Shown here piece by piece: positions 36,222-46,047 of a stretch of 64,000 bases of DNA. The stretch spans positions 1,550,001 through 1,614,000 of the forward strand of contig NZ_CP016477.1 in the NCBI RefSeq assembly GCF_001693275.1, written 5' to 3'. Every line of letters begins with the position of its first letter. Within the stretch, counting starts at the first letter, position 1. The stretch comes from Picosynechococcus sp. PCC 7117. Lineage in GTDB: Bacteria > Cyanobacteriota > Cyanobacteriia > Cyanobacteriales > MRBY01. The translations under genes were made by a program, and so were the position numbers. The notes beneath the pieces were generated by a model. That model ran no database searches and was not told where the DNA came from. It saw only the letters and a list, made by a program, of their open reading frames with translations.

Positions 36222-38600
36222 TTACTCTTGAATTTTTAAGACGGTCACTAAATTCAGGGCCTGAAGCTGGGAATAAATGAGCAGATTGGAGATGAGAGAC
36301 GTGACAATGACGATCAAAGCCGTCAGCCCATAGATACCGGAATTTAGGGTTAACGGTAGACGATAAAGCTCCGTATTGTAAGCTTGCACCAGTAGCCAGA
36401 GCAGCAGCACCCCCAGCCCCAAACCCAAGGGAACGGCGATGAATGTGAGCAGAGTTTGTTCCCCCAGGAGGATAAAAGCAATTTCGGTTTGGGTAAATCC
36501 CATCACCCTCAGAGTGGCTAACTCGTGGTTTCTTTCGGACAGGGCAAGGCGCGCTGAATTGTAAACCACACTGAAAGTGATAATGCAGGCAAACAGGACA
36601 ATAATGCCAGTCATAATCTGGAGGCTTTCGCCGCTAATGGCTTGGAAACTTTCTAACAGAGCTTCCCGAAACGCAATTCCTTCAATGGCTGGTAGTTGTT
36701 TTAAGGCTTGGTAAAGTTGTTCTTTCACGTGGGAGTCAATGAGAACATAGGCCCCGGAAATAACTTGCCCTTCACCCAGCATTTGATTCAGCGCTGCTAA
36801 ATTCATGTAGGCCGATAGGCCAATCGGTTCATCCACTAAGCCCATCACCCAGGTTTGTGTTTGTTGGCGTTTCCCCTCAAGGACTTCGACTCCGAGGCGA
36901 TCGCCGGGTTGAATATGGAGGATTTCCCCCAACTTTGTGCCCAAGACGAGGCCCCCTGGCGGTAAAGATACAGGTTGCAGTTGACGGTTAACGAGTTGTC
37001 GTAATTCCCCTTGGGGTTCGAGGCCGGTAATCGCCAGGCGATATTGATAGTGGCCGTGGCGTAACCGCACTGGCACCGACCGAAAAACCTCTGTCTTGAG
37101 AATGCCTGGTAAATGACGTAGGTGATAGCGGCTGCGGTAGGGCAACAGTTGATTAAACGTTAAGGTCATGTCTTCGCGCTGCACGATTTGGAATTGGATA
37201 TCCATCAGAGCCGTCATGGATCCTTGCAGGCCAAACCCCGTTAGTAAAATAGCCACAGCCACAGCAATGCCGAGGATTGATAAGCTAGCGCGGAGGGGAC
37301 GACGTTCGAGATTGCGGAGAATAATCCGTCCGGCTGGCGAAAAAAACCGTTGTAAGCCCAATCTTTCGACTATGGTGGCGCGAAATGTCACGGGTTGTTT
37401 GGGTCGCATGCCCTCGGCTGGGGGCAAGAGAATCGCTTCCCGTACCGCCATCAATCCGCCAATACAGGCCGCACCACCACTAATAAGCAAAGCGGTGATG
37501 ATAAGCAGGGCACTGGCCTCGTAACGCAGGAAGGGAAAATGGAAAAAGTCTGCGTATAGTTGGGTTAAACCTTGTCCGAGCCAAAGTCCGCAGGATAATC
37601 CCAAAACAGCACCACCACTAAAAACCAGCAACATGAATTTGAGGTAATGCCAGCCCACTTGGACATTGGTATAGCCAAAGGCCTTGAGCACGGCAATTTG
37701 TCCCCTTTGGATGGCAATCAGGCGGGAGATTAAAATATGCAGCAAAAAAGCGGCGATCGCCAAAAAGATTGTCGGTAGGATCGTGGCAGAGACTTCTAAA
37801 CTCTGAATCTCATCGCTCACAATCCGGTGGGAGAACTGATCCCGGCGACCATAGGCCCCCAAGCCACCATAGCCTTCGAGGAGGTGATCTAACTGGGTAA
37901 TCACGGCCCGTTCATTGGCCCCAGGAGTCAACGTGAGCACCACGCTATTAAAAGCACCATCAAGGCCAAAAGCATGACTTAAGGCGGTTTCGTTGGCCCA
38001 GAGAATGCCAAAACGTTTGTCGTCTGGGTAAATATTTCCCCCGGAAACCGCATAGATATATTCAGGGCTGAGGGCAATGCCCGTGACCCGGAGGTTTTGC
38101 CAGCGACCATTGAGAATTGCCCCCAGGCGATCGCCCACTTGGATCTGATTGGCTTTGGCAAAGGCCTCACTGATGAGCACTTCCTCTGGTTGTTGAGGAT
38201 CGGGAAAAGTGCCTGGACTGCGCAAAAACAAACCATTGAGCATCCCCTCGCGTTTAGGAGGCAGGGAAATTAACCGCGCTGTGGCCGGTTCTAAGAGTCC
38301 TGGTACATTGAGGGTGATATCAGCGACAATTCGGGTTTGTACTTCCTGAACTGCGTTGATGGCGGCAATTTGCGATTGTAGGTTTTGGGGCGCACGCTTC
38401 AGTTCCGCAAACACTTCCCCAAACCGATAGCGTTCATAGTAGGCCATCTGGGTCAGCACCAGGGAATGGTAAGCACTGAGCATCATCACAAAACAAGCAA
38501 TGCCACAGGCCACCACGAGGGCGATCGCCAAAAGTTGACCCCACTGGGCCTGTAGGTCTCGCCATAACTTTCGATCCAGCGGTGCAACCATCCCTACCAC
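36222..38600 (-). CDS. ABC exporter permease with two FtsX domains
   Basis: A 792-residue permease of the MacB/LolCE-like superfamily. It has an N-terminal membrane helix, a large extracytoplasmic domain (about 50-270), three helices of a first FtsX domain (about 275-420), a second anchor and extracytoplasmic domain (about 440-660), and a C-terminal FtsX domain with [20 protein letters not shown]. The last gene of a three-gene exporter: its start overlaps the ATPase stop by 7 bases, indicating translational coupling. Probably a lipid, glycolipid or peptide exporter working with the adaptor two genes upstream. Confidence 0.92.
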   Translation of the reverse strand: MVGMVAPLDRKLWRDLQAQWGQLLAIALVVACGIACFVMMLSAYHSLVLTQMAYYERYRFGEVFAELKRAPQNLQSQIAAINAVQEVQTRIVADITLNVPGLLEPATARLISLPPKREGMLNGLFLRSPGTFPDPQQPEEVLISEAFAKANQIQVGDRLGAILNGRWQNLRVTGIALSPEYIYAVSGGNIYPDDKRFGILWANETALSHAFGLDGAFNSVVLTLTPGANERAVITQLDHLLEGYGGLGAYGRRDQFSHRIVSDEIQSLEVSATILPTIFLAIAAFLLHILISRLIAIQRGQIAVLKAFGYTNVQVGWHYLKFMLLVFSGGAVLGLSCGLWLGQGLTQLYADFFHFPFLRYEASALLIITALLISGGAACIGGLMAVREAILLPPAEGMRPKQPVTFRATIVERLGLQRFFSPAGRIILRNLERRPLRASLSILGIAVAVAILLTGFGLQGSMTALMDIQFQIVQREDMTLTFNQLLPYRSRYHLRHLPGILKTEVFRSVPVRLRHGHYQYRLAITGLEPQGELRQLVNRQLQPVSLPPGGLVLGTKLGEILHIQPGDRLGVEVLEGKRQQTQTWVMGLVDEPIGLSAYMNLAALNQMLGEGQVISGAYVLIDSHVKEQLYQALKQLPAIEGIAFREALLESFQAISGESLQIMTGIIVLFACIITFSVVYNSARLALSERNHELATLRVMGFTQTEIAFILLGEQTLLTFIAVPLGLGLGVLLLWLLVQAYNTELYRLPLTLNSGIYGLTALIVIVTSLISNLLIYSQLQALNLVTVLKIQE

Positions 38601-39310
38601 TCCAAAAGCAATGGTGATTGTTTAATCGCGTTCGTTTCGATGGCGACAATTTCCCCACTACGCATCCGCAAGACCCGGTCGGCCATGGCCGCAATCCCGG
38701 CATTATGGGTAATTACGGCGACGGTGGTGCCCAGGTCTCGATTAATCTGTTCGAGCACTTGCAGCACCCGTTTCCCGGTTTGAAAATCTAAGGCTCCCGT
38801 CGGTTCATCGCAGAGCAAAACCTCCGGTTGTTTGGCGATCGCCCGGGCGATCGCGACCCGTTGTTGCTCGCCCCCCGATAGTTGAGCCGGGAAATGATCG
38901 AGGCGATTCTCTAAACCCACTAAGGTCAAAGCCTCCGTTGGTGCCATGGCATGGGCCACCAGATCCGTTACGAGGGCCACGTTTTCGGCGGCGGTCAGAC
39001 TTGGGATCAAATTATAAAATTGGAACACAAAGCCCACATGGTTGCGGCGGTAACGGGTGAGTTGCGCTTCATTAGCGGTGGTGAGACTTTGGCCCCGAAA
39101 AAAAATTTCGCCCGTACTCGGAATATCTAAACCCCCCAAAATATTTAGCAAGGTTGATTTGCCGCTCCCCGAAGCGCCCAACAGCACGACAAATTCCCCC
39201 TCGTATAATTCTAAATCGATATTTTTTAGGGCTTGTACGGCCACATCGCCGATGTAATAGGTCTTGGAAAGGTGTTGAATCCAAAAAAGAACAATGGGTG
39301 AGTCGGTCAT
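38594..39310 (-). CDS. ABC exporter ATPase (MacB/LolD/DevA type)
   Basis: A 238-residue ATPase from the Met at 39310 ([22 protein letters not shown]). Walker [14 protein letters not shown]-loop [18 protein letters not shown], signature [15 protein letters not shown] and Walker [13 protein letters not shown] are all intact. It powers the double-FtsX permease encoded immediately downstream. The extended frame to 39343 would overlap the adaptor gene by 20 bases; the 39310 start leaves 13 bases after the adaptor stop. Confidence 0.94.
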   Translation of the reverse strand: MTDSPIVLFWIQHLSKTYYIGDVAVQALKNIDLELYEGEFVVLLGASGSGKSTLLNILGGLDIPSTGEIFFRGQSLTTANEAQLTRYRRNHVGFVFQFYNLIPSLTAAENVALVTDLVAHAMAPTEALTLVGLENRLDHFPAQLSGGEQQRVAIARAIAKQPEVLLCDEPTGALDFQTGKRVLQVLEQINRDLGTTVAVITHNAGIAAMADRVLRMRSGEIVAIETNAIKQSPLLLEW

Positions 39311-39323
39311 AATTATTGCCCCC

Positions 39324-40706
39324 CTAGTTTGTCGGCGCTGCACGGTCTGCTTGGGGCTGTACTCGACGCCCAGTTTGAATATCTCCAGAGGGATAAAGGA
39401 TCACTTGATCATTGGCAGCTAAACCGCTTTTGACTTGGGCATTTTGTTCCGTTTTGTGGCCAATCTCCACCGCCACCGCTTGGGCCTGTCCCGCTTCCAT
39501 GAGAAACACACACCATTGCTCATCGCAGCGAAATAGGGCGCTAAGGGGCACCTGCAATACATCTTCGGCTTGCCAAACCACGATCTGAGTTTCGACCCGA
39601 TATTGATCGCCCAGGTTGGCGGGAATGTCATCGAGGCTAACCACCACATTCACCCGTTGTTCTTCGACGCCGAGGGCCGACACTTTTGTAAAAGCCGCTG
39701 GTTCAAGGCGTTTCACTTGGCCCGTCAAAGGGCGATCGCCACCCCATTGGTCGATGATGACGGGATTTCCGGGTTGAATCTGGGTCGCTTCACTAGAGAG
39801 TACATCCACCATCACCGCTAAATTTTGTAGATCTCCAAGCTCTAGCAGGGGCTGTCCCGCCTCCAGATATTGGTAATTTTTTTGGTAGAGACGCAGCACT
39901 TGACCACTGATGGGCGCTTTGATCGCGGTGCGTTGGACTTGGTCGGTGCGGTTGGCAAGCTCTGCCTCTAAACTGCGAATTTGGGCATCATAAACTTCGA
40001 GCAAATAATCTGGATCCTGTTGGGCGGCCCGCAGTTCATCCCGTGCGGCGATCGCCTCTTGCAGATTCGCCTGGGCTTGGTTCAGTCTTTGTTGCGCCAC
40101 TTCTGAATTTTGGGCGATCGCCTTGGTATTCAGTGCCAATGTTTCCAGCGCTTGTTTCGAGATGGCCCCATTGCGGTAGAGAAATTCCCCCCGTTGTTGT
40201 TCCTGTTGCGCTTGGATGAAACGAATTCTCAATTCCGTGGCGATCGCCTGATCTGCTCCAATTTCCGCTTCAACCGCCTTGATCTTGGCTTCTGCTTGGG
40301 TCAAACTTTCTGTCTTCGGTCGGAGGGTGGCAACGCCTGTTTTTTCGGCTTGGAGGGCATTGATTTGGGCCAAGATTGCCGACACATCATTATCAAATTC
40401 GAGGGGATCAATCTGGACGATTATTTGATCCTGACTCACCGGATCACCGACCTCAAGATCCAGCCGGGGCACATAACCTGCAACGGAGGTAGACACCAGG
40501 TAGCGCTCCTCAAGGTAGGTCTGTCCTTCCTCAATGACCATCACTTGCAAAGGCCCCGGTTTAATGGTCACCACTTCTACCAGAATCGGTTTTGGGCGGA
40601 AGAGGACAACACAAATTCCAGCAACGGCGATAATCCCCAAACCATACAGCCATGGTTTGAGCTGAAGGTCTAAAACTTTTGAGGATGTGACAGCGTTTGT
40701 GGCCAC
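39324..40706 (-). CDS. HlyD-family membrane-fusion protein of the ABC exporter
   Basis: A 460-residue adaptor. The N-terminal anchor ([18 protein letters not shown]) is followed by a first lipoyl half ([20 protein letters not shown]), a long Gln/Ala/Glu-rich coiled-coil hairpin (about 120-260), a second lipoyl half ([19 protein letters not shown]) and beta-barrel domains. It should bridge the inner-membrane ABC complex to an outer-membrane factor of the TolC kind, which is not encoded nearby. First gene of the adaptor-ATPase-permease operon. The gene order is like DevBCA of heterocystous cyanobacteria, although the permease here has two FtsX domains. Confidence 0.93.
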   Translation of the reverse strand: MATNAVTSSKVLDLQLKPWLYGLGIIAVAGICVVLFRPKPILVEVVTIKPGPLQVMVIEEGQTYLEERYLVSTSVAGYVPRLDLEVGDPVSQDQIIVQIDPLEFDNDVSAILAQINALQAEKTGVATLRPKTESLTQAEAKIKAVEAEIGADQAIATELRIRFIQAQQEQQRGEFLYRNGAISKQALETLALNTKAIAQNSEVAQQRLNQAQANLQEAIAARDELRAAQQDPDYLLEVYDAQIRSLEAELANRTDQVQRTAIKAPISGQVLRLYQKNYQYLEAGQPLLELGDLQNLAVMVDVLSSEATQIQPGNPVIIDQWGGDRPLTGQVKRLEPAAFTKVSALGVEEQRVNVVVSLDDIPANLGDQYRVETQIVVWQAEDVLQVPLSALFRCDEQWCVFLMEAGQAQAVAVEIGHKTEQNAQVKSGLAANDQVILYPSGDIQTGRRVQPQADRAAPTN

Positions 40707-41173
40707 GACGCAATGAAACCGATGGAGTCAGGTTATAAGTCTGGGAGCCTACTTCCATGGTAGCCATTGCCACTTACATCAGCCCGGGATAGTAATGTTT
40801 CGCTAAATCATACTGCGATCAATTATTTGGCGATCGCCTGATTCTGAGCCGGATTCTCTTTGCAAAACCTGAGGACGACAATCATTGCTGCTCCCTAGTA
40901 AAACCCTATTGGCTTTAATTTAAAATTATCAACACAAGTTAATATTTATTGACCAAAAAATTAAACTCTAAAGTAAAGTCTAAAACATTACCTATGGCCC
41001 TGAAATTCCTTTGATACAATGAAAATAAGGAGAGATCTAGAAAAAAAGCAACAATTCAATTGTTAAAGTCGCAACGAATTTAGCCAGTGATCAAATAGAT
41101 TGACTATTCCTAAAAAAAGCCTTTTTCTAAATCTCAAAGCAATGTCCCCATTCTCAGCACAGGGGGAAGGCAA
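40707..41173. other. AT-rich divergent promoter region
   Basis: A 467-base non-coding spacer between the exporter operon (minus) and the PPC-domain gene (plus). It becomes strongly AT-rich after 40900. A -10-like TACAAT sits in CTTTGATACAATG near 41015, about 160 bases before the plus-strand gene, which implies a long leader. No RNA gene recognised. Confidence 0.5.
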
Positions 41174-42631
41174 ATGAAGATTCAACAGGTTGCTAATTTT
41201 AGTAGTCGGACTGTTTTTCTCGGAGTCCTACTGATGTTCCAAGGGGCGACCCTCACCGCAGCCAACCCCTTCGATAATCTCGAAAATCGCTGTTTTGATG
41301 AAGTTTGTGACCAGTACAACTGTCGCCTTGTGGAAGTTCCCTGTAGTCAGTCCGGCTCCCAAAATACGTCCCAGGAAGATGGCGGTGATGTGGCCCTTTC
41401 CTGTGGGAACTATGGTTTACCGTTTCAGGGGCCTTTAGAATGGACGCCATACCAAGAAGCTCTCAATGATGGCCCCCAAAACCCTGGGCCTGTGTACGTC
41501 ATTTTTTCAATGATCACCTCAGAAATGCGGCCTAACTGGACTCAAAATAATGGGATCTGGGAAGTTACTGGCCCCTTTGATCTCAGGGCGGGCAAGGGTT
41601 ATCTGCTAGAATTTGGCCCCCAAACGCGCCAAATGCGGATGATCGAAGGCCCGCTGCCCTACTATGTCGAAGGAACTGCCAGTTGGGTACAGGTGCGAAA
41701 CACCGACACGTTCCGCAACAGCTACGCCTATTGCATCGTTTCAGCAAATAAATATAACAGCGCCACCCAGTCATCTACACCGAGCCAGACCCAAACAGGT
41801 GCAAATTCAAGGCAATGGCGAGGCACCTTAACGAGGAATAGTCGGGTTTTTGATGATGGGACATTTTACAATGCGCATCTATTTACGGGGCAAGCCGGAG
41901 ATACGATTCAAATTACCCTTGAAACCCAAGCTTTTGATGGATTGTTGATTTTGGTTGATCCCCAAGGAGAAGCAATCGCACAAATTGATGACAACTGGAA
42001 AGGCGAAAAGGAAACATTAGTCATTAAACTACCCGATACGGGGGAATATACCATCGTTGTTAATAGCTATGAAGCCGGCGAAACAGGGGACTATCTTCTC
42101 AGTCTCAATCAAAATAATTCCGCTGCCCAAGCACCAACAGCCTCCCCAGAAGTGGCCCTTCAAGAAGTAACTCTTTTTGATAACAATAATATTTATGGTG
42201 TTCGTAATAGCCCAAGCGGTGCCACACAGTTTTCTTTACCGAATGCGGCACTGTTGACCTATTTCATGAACTACCATTGGAACGATGCCCGGGGTCAAGC
42301 TCCTGGAACAATGTGGCTGACCCATCAGGACGGCACCACCTATGGCCCCTGGCAAGCAACGACACAACCGGGTCAAGGGGGCGTGCCCAATGCCTATTGG
42401 ATTGTGCGCCCGAATGTCACCTTAAAAGCAGGCAACTATACCATTGGCGACAGTCATCCGAGCAGTTGGGCGAATAATCAACAATCGGGATTTAAGGGTA
42501 TGTCTCTGCTCAAAGGCGTTTCGCTCGGTAGTGCCAATGGTTCTACTGGGAATGCTGGGAACGGCACAATCGATTGCAGTCAACTGGAAGGACTAGACCG
42601 CATTTTATGCGAGCATGACCCACGGAACTGA
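41174..42631 (+). CDS. Secreted protein with pre-peptidase C-terminal (PPC)-like domain
   Basis: 485 residues with a signal peptide (TVFLGVLLMFQGATLTAANP). A cysteine-containing N-terminal part runs to about 200. A central PPC-like beta domain runs from about 205 to 315 (VFDDGTFYNAHLFTGQAGD, FDGLLILVDPQGEAIAQIDD, DTGEYTIVVNSYEAGETGDY). A C-terminal beta region (about 330-460) has NYHWNDARGQAPGTMWLTHQ. PPC domains usually sit beside secreted peptidases, but no protease motif is present here, so a binding or structural role is likelier. Single-gene unit. Confidence 0.85.
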   Translation: MKIQQVANFSSRTVFLGVLLMFQGATLTAANPFDNLENRCFDEVCDQYNCRLVEVPCSQSGSQNTSQEDGGDVALSCGNYGLPFQGPLEWTPYQEALNDGPQNPGPVYVIFSMITSEMRPNWTQNNGIWEVTGPFDLRAGKGYLLEFGPQTRQMRMIEGPLPYYVEGTASWVQVRNTDTFRNSYAYCIVSANKYNSATQSSTPSQTQTGANSRQWRGTLTRNSRVFDDGTFYNAHLFTGQAGDTIQITLETQAFDGLLILVDPQGEAIAQIDDNWKGEKETLVIKLPDTGEYTIVVNSYEAGETGDYLLSLNQNNSAAQAPTASPEVALQEVTLFDNNNIYGVRNSPSGATQFSLPNAALLTYFMNYHWNDARGQAPGTMWLTHQDGTTYGPWQATTQPGQGGVPNAYWIVRPNVTLKAGNYTIGDSHPSSWANNQQSGFKGMSLLKGVSLGSANGSTGNAGNGTIDCSQLEGLDRILCEHDPRN

Positions 42632-42640
42632 TCATCGTCG

Positions 42641-43558
42641 TTAGTCTGGGATCGTCAATGGACAGTTGATCAGCGTTTCAGAAGTCTCCCATAATTGCTT
42701 GGCGATCGCCTCGTCTTTGGCTTGGTCTGATTTCTCAACGCGTCCTGGTTTGCCGGACATCTCCCCAAAGCCCTGGGGGCCAAAATAGTCGCCTCCGGTT
42801 GCCGTGGGTTCGAGGGCGGCCATCAGGGTGGGTAATGCGCCTTGTTCGACGGAATTTGCGAAGAAAGGCACAAAAATCAAACGGATTAGGCCCGCTAAAA
42901 ATGCCGGAATGTAGCGGCCAAGTTCCGTGGGGGCGATGCCTGGGTGAGCCGCCACCGAGAGAATGTTTTTATTTTTTGCTGCTAGCCGCCGTTGCAACTC
43001 CACCGCAAACAGTAAGCAAGCCAACTTGCTCTGGCCATAGGCCGCTGTTGCCGAATAGTCTTGCTCGGACTGTAGATCTTGAAAATTAATTTTGCCGAAT
43101 TTATGGGCGTTGCTACTGAGCGAAACAACCCGTGATTCTGCGGTGTCGGGCATCAGATCAATTAAGAGCGCCGTTAAGAGGAAATGGCCTAAATAATTCA
43201 CACAAAACTGACTTTCAAAACCATCTACCGTTTGGCTATAGGGAGGGAACATAATGCCCGCATTGTTGATGAGGAGATTTAAAGTTTGATGCCGTTGACG
43301 GTAGGCTGTCGCAAATTCTTTAACAGAGGCTAATTGACTCAGATCTAACGCCATTGTCTCCACGTTAGCGTCGGGGATCTGCTGACGGATCTCAGTTGCG
43401 GCCGCTGCTGCTTTGTCCATGTCCCGACAGGCCAAAATCACATGACAGCCTGTTTTTGCCAAACCGATGGCTGTTTCAAAGCCAAGCCCTGTATTTGCGC
43501 CGGTAACGATGGCTTTTTTGCCTTGTTGTGAAGGCAGGCTATCGAGCTTAAAGGTCAT
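42641..43558 (-). CDS. Short-chain dehydrogenase/reductase (retinol dehydrogenase/POR-like)
   Basis: A 305-residue SDR oxidoreductase. The NAD(P) motif is VTGANTGLGFETA. Other marks are NLLINNAGIMFPPY, the catalytic Ser in VVSLSSNAHKFG and the Y-x-x-x-K pair in AAYGQSKLACLLFAVEL. The C-terminal half resembles the retinol-dehydrogenase/protochlorophyllide-reductase-like branch (SVAAHPGIAPTELGRYI). Substrate unknown. Its start overlaps the stop region of the upstream gene by 11 bases (43548-43558), indicating coupling with the phospholipase-C-like gene. Confidence 0.92.
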   Translation of the reverse strand: MTFKLDSLPSQQGKKAIVTGANTGLGFETAIGLAKTGCHVILACRDMDKAAAAATEIRQQIPDANVETMALDLSQLASVKEFATAYRQRHQTLNLLINNAGIMFPPYSQTVDGFESQFCVNYLGHFLLTALLIDLMPDTAESRVVSLSSNAHKFGKINFQDLQSEQDYSATAAYGQSKLACLLFAVELQRRLAAKNKNILSVAAHPGIAPTELGRYIPAFLAGLIRLIFVPFFANSVEQGALPTLMAALEPTATGGDYFGPQGFGEMSGKPGRVEKSDQAKDEAIAKQLWETSETLINCPLTIPD

Positions 43559-44720
43559 TCAAAAATATCTCCATTAAATTTTGCTGGAACGGCACTGGTT
43601 CAAAGTCGATTGTAACGGGTTGAATTGCTGGGGGGTGGGCATCGAAACGGGTGTGGGGTGAAAAATTCACCAGGCGATCGCAGCTCATAATCCCCTGGTC
43701 GGCTGCCCTTAACACCGGGTCTGGGTGATAAGTCTGCAAAAAATCCATCAAGGTCGTTTCTAGCTCAGTCTGTAAAACCTCTTGGTGCCAGAGGGCGTGG
43801 TTCAAAAAAGGCACTAATAATGCCAGCAAATCCCGCGTGACCACCACGGCCATCTTGGTCTCATCCTTTAGGCAAGCAAAACTTTTGATCAATTGACCGT
43901 CTGTTCCTATTTCACAGCCCGTTTGACCCCGGTCCCACACCTGATCATCGATTAATAACGACCCACCACCAAAATCTTCCTCAAAGGGAAAATGGGTGTG
44001 GACACAGCCCACCGAATAGCCAGAAGGTTCATGGCGGCCAAAGTAGGCAAAGCGATAACTACAAATATCTTCGATGAGCCATGTGTCCGGGTGTCTTTGG
44101 GTATGGGCCTTAGAAAAAGAGTCTTGCAGAGTATGGAGGGCGGCCCCGATAAATTTGAGACCCGTCATTTTTCGGTGTCGCTGCTCGAAACTTTCGGAGT
44201 CTGGCGGCGGAGACAATGGCCCGGCCATGGAAGCAACGCCATGGATAATGGTGTCTTTGATGAAATTATGGGATAACCCACAGGATTCATGGGCGCTGAC
44301 GGATTCTTCTTGGGCGTTCCCCAGATAATTTCGCGTGAAGTTTGTAATTTGGGAGCGATTGTCATCGTGGCGAATCATGCCCGCTAATAATTCATCCCGT
44401 TCCGCTTCAGATAGAACTTCCCAATCTTCTGGCCCGACTAAAATTTGCATCAACTGCTCGGCAAAGGGACGATCTAGCCCCGGAAAATCCACCAGGGTAT
44501 TGCCATTAAATAAAGGATGGGCTTGACGATCAATGGAGCCGACGGGCGTGCCATAGAAGTTGCGCGTTAGGGGATCGGGGCTTGTTTGTAATTGTTCAAG
44601 GGCAAAAAGGGTGAGGTATTCGTGGCCGGGAATTAAGTGGGTCATAAAGGCTGCGGCTTTGGTCCCCTGGGCAAGCCAGACTAGCACCAGACCCCCAATG
44701 AATCGATTCAATAATTTCAT
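43548..44720 (-). CDS. Secreted phospholipase C/nuclease P1-like (HET-C type) protein
   Basis: A 390-residue protein with a signal peptide (MKLLNRFIGGLVLVWLAQGT). Histidine/aspartate signatures reminiscent of zinc-dependent phospholipase C or P1 nuclease folds are AFMTHLIPGHEYLTLFALEQ, IRHDDNRSQI, SAHESCGLSHNFI, and GAALHTLQDSFSKAHTQRHPD, whose H-x3-D-x4-H helix is the strongest mark. Similar helical zinc proteins include the fungal HET-C family. Cysteines in the second half may form disulfides. This is a fold-level inference; the substrate is unknown. Coupled by overlap to the SDR gene. Confidence 0.72.
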   Translation of the reverse strand: MKLLNRFIGGLVLVWLAQGTKAAAFMTHLIPGHEYLTLFALEQLQTSPDPLTRNFYGTPVGSIDRQAHPLFNGNTLVDFPGLDRPFAEQLMQILVGPEDWEVLSEAERDELLAGMIRHDDNRSQITNFTRNYLGNAQEESVSAHESCGLSHNFIKDTIIHGVASMAGPLSPPPDSESFEQRHRKMTGLKFIGAALHTLQDSFSKAHTQRHPDTWLIEDICSYRFAYFGRHEPSGYSVGCVHTHFPFEEDFGGGSLLIDDQVWDRGQTGCEIGTDGQLIKSFACLKDETKMAVVVTRDLLALLVPFLNHALWHQEVLQTELETTLMDFLQTYHPDPVLRAADQGIMSCDRLVNFSPHTRFDAHPPAIQPVTIDFEPVPFQQNLMEIFLNDL

Positions 44721-44754
44721 TATCTCAAGCTATTTTTGCCCCTGGATGGAGAAC

Positions 44755-45228
44755 TTATTCTTCACTTTCTACTAGGATACGCTCTGGCTCTCCTTTTACA
44801 TGCACCCGAAAGACAATAGCTCGCCCACCTTCTGGGCCTCCTTGGGGAGCGTGCTGGGCATAGGGCGGGATCACATAGGTATCGCCTGCTACAAGAATTT
44901 GGTTGGGTTTTCCGGTTTCGATATGAATCACAGAGCCTTCGAGCAGATAGATAAATTCTTCACCGGGATGGTAATGGAGGGGCAAGCTTCCCCCCGGCGG
45001 AATAATCACGTCTGAGATAATCACTTCGAGGTTTTCTGCCATGCTCACCGGTGCCCGTAACATTGTATTTGGCCCCGGTGGTAAATCTACACCAGTGCTT
45101 TGTTGGGCAATCTCAGATGGATGGGAGAAATGTTCAGGGGGATGGGCTTTGACTAGAGCTTGCTGGGTGAGCACACTGGCGATCGCCAAGGCAAAACCGG
45201 CACAAACTTTTCCACGAATTGTCGCCAT
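44755..45228 (-). CDS. Secreted cupin-domain protein
   Basis: 157 residues from the Met at 45228 (MATIRGKVCAGFALAIASVL), with a signal peptide ending near VKA. One cupin domain carries the metal-binding motif PLHYHPGEEFIYLLEG (H-x-H-x3-4-E) and the second histidine in YVIPPYAQHAPQGG. Such proteins are dioxygenase-like or ligand-binding. The frame opens at 45351, but the added residues are not signal-like. 35 bases separate it from the phospholipase-like gene, which starts just upstream of its stop. Confidence 0.88.
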   Translation of the reverse strand: MATIRGKVCAGFALAIASVLTQQALVKAHPPEHFSHPSEIAQQSTGVDLPPGPNTMLRAPVSMAENLEVIISDVIIPPGGSLPLHYHPGEEFIYLLEGSVIHIETGKPNQILVAGDTYVIPPYAQHAPQGGPEGGRAIVFRVHVKGEPERILVESEE

Positions 45229-45534
45229 CGAATTTTTCTCCCAAGCATTAGGACTTATGGCCAAAGGATAGAAGAAAAAACTTTTCCCAGTAGCAAACTG
45301 CAACAACAATTTAACGTTGAGTTGCAAAGCGCCCAGAAACAGACGCCCCATTAGTGCTTTTCCTGTCGGTTATGATCGAAACAGACCCACACCAGATATC
45401 ATCAAGCAGTTCTTTTCACTTGACGGCTCCCTTGAAGCCACTTGTCGCTGGGTCATACTGCATCGGGATTAATACGCCGCAACTAATCCCCAGTATCGAC
45501 TGTTTTACAACTGAATAAAAAGAGGTAGCCTCTG
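45229..45534. other. Divergent spacer of about 300 bases
   Basis: Non-coding DNA between the cupin gene and the small secreted protein gene, holding both promoters. The only structured element seen is the ribosome-binding-site hairpin at its right end, listed separately. Confidence 0.55.
45521..45533 (+). promoter_or_regulatory. Hairpin sequestering the Shine-Dalgarno
   Basis: AGAGG-TAG-CCTCT forms a perfect five-pair stem with a three-base loop, ending one base before the ATG at 45535. The AGAGG arm is the likely ribosome binding site, so folding would hide it. This arrangement decides translation of the small secreted protein and could act like a simple thermometer or ribosome-access switch. 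Confidence 0.45.
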
Positions 45535-45885
45535 ATGAAAACACTCACTTTCCTAATGATTCCGGCAATGGCCTTGTCCTTAATGCCGCAGTCTGCTTTA
45601 GCCTGGAACGCTTATCATCTCTATAACAAAGATGGGAGAGATATCTGGGCCATTGAATGCGCAGACGGCACACTCCACAGCTATGCAGGCAGCTCCAGTG
45701 GCCTCGGCACCGTGGGGCCAGCCCTTTGTGAGGATCATGGCGGCATTGCCAATCCTGGTGGTGACCCACAACCAGTCCCCGCAACAGTTCACGAAGTAGA
45801 TTCTTCCTTGGGTGATCCAAAACCAGAACCGACTACCCCCAATTCCCGACTCCAAACCTTTGAAAACTGGCACTTTACACCATAA
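45535..45885 (+). CDS. Small secreted hypothetical protein
   Basis: 116 residues with a clear signal peptide (TLTFLMIPAMALSLMPQSALA-WN). The mature protein begins WNAYHLYNKDGRDIWAIECADGT, has two cysteines (IECADG, ALCEDHGG), and a Pro/acidic unstructured tail (PQPVPATVHEVD, DPKPEPTTPN). No family recognised. It has its own terminator immediately downstream. Confidence 0.72.
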   Translation: MKTLTFLMIPAMALSLMPQSALAWNAYHLYNKDGRDIWAIECADGTLHSYAGSSSGLGTVGPALCEDHGGIANPGGDPQPVPATVHEVDSSLGDPKPEPTTPNSRLQTFENWHFTP

Positions 45886-45918
45886 TCAATAGGACATTTC
45901 TGAAGTTTTTTTAACTCA

Positions 45919-45958
45919 ACTATCCACCTTCTCATCATGCGTGGATAGTCTGTTTTTT
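45919..45958 (+). terminator. Rho-independent terminator
   Basis: A perfect nine-base stem ACTATCCAC (45919-45927) / GTGGATAGT (45941-45949) followed by CTGTTTTTT. It ends the transcript of the small secreted protein that stops at 45885. Confidence 0.88.
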
Positions 45959-45994
45959 AGAGGGCAATTCACCATTTCAAAGATATATCAACCA

Positions 45995-46027
45995 TAAAAA
46001 ACCGCCCTCAAGGGACGGCGCTTTTTT
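45995..46027. terminator. Bidirectional terminator between convergent genes
   Basis: A-run, CCG-CCCT ... AGGG-A-CGG stem with one bulged A, then CTTTTTT on the plus strand; the A-run gives a T-run on the minus strand. It lies just beyond the stop of the minus-strand gene at 46048 and probably serves it, backing up the plus-strand terminator at 45919. Confidence 0.75.
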
Positions 46028-46047
46028 ATTACCTAGATGACCGAACT

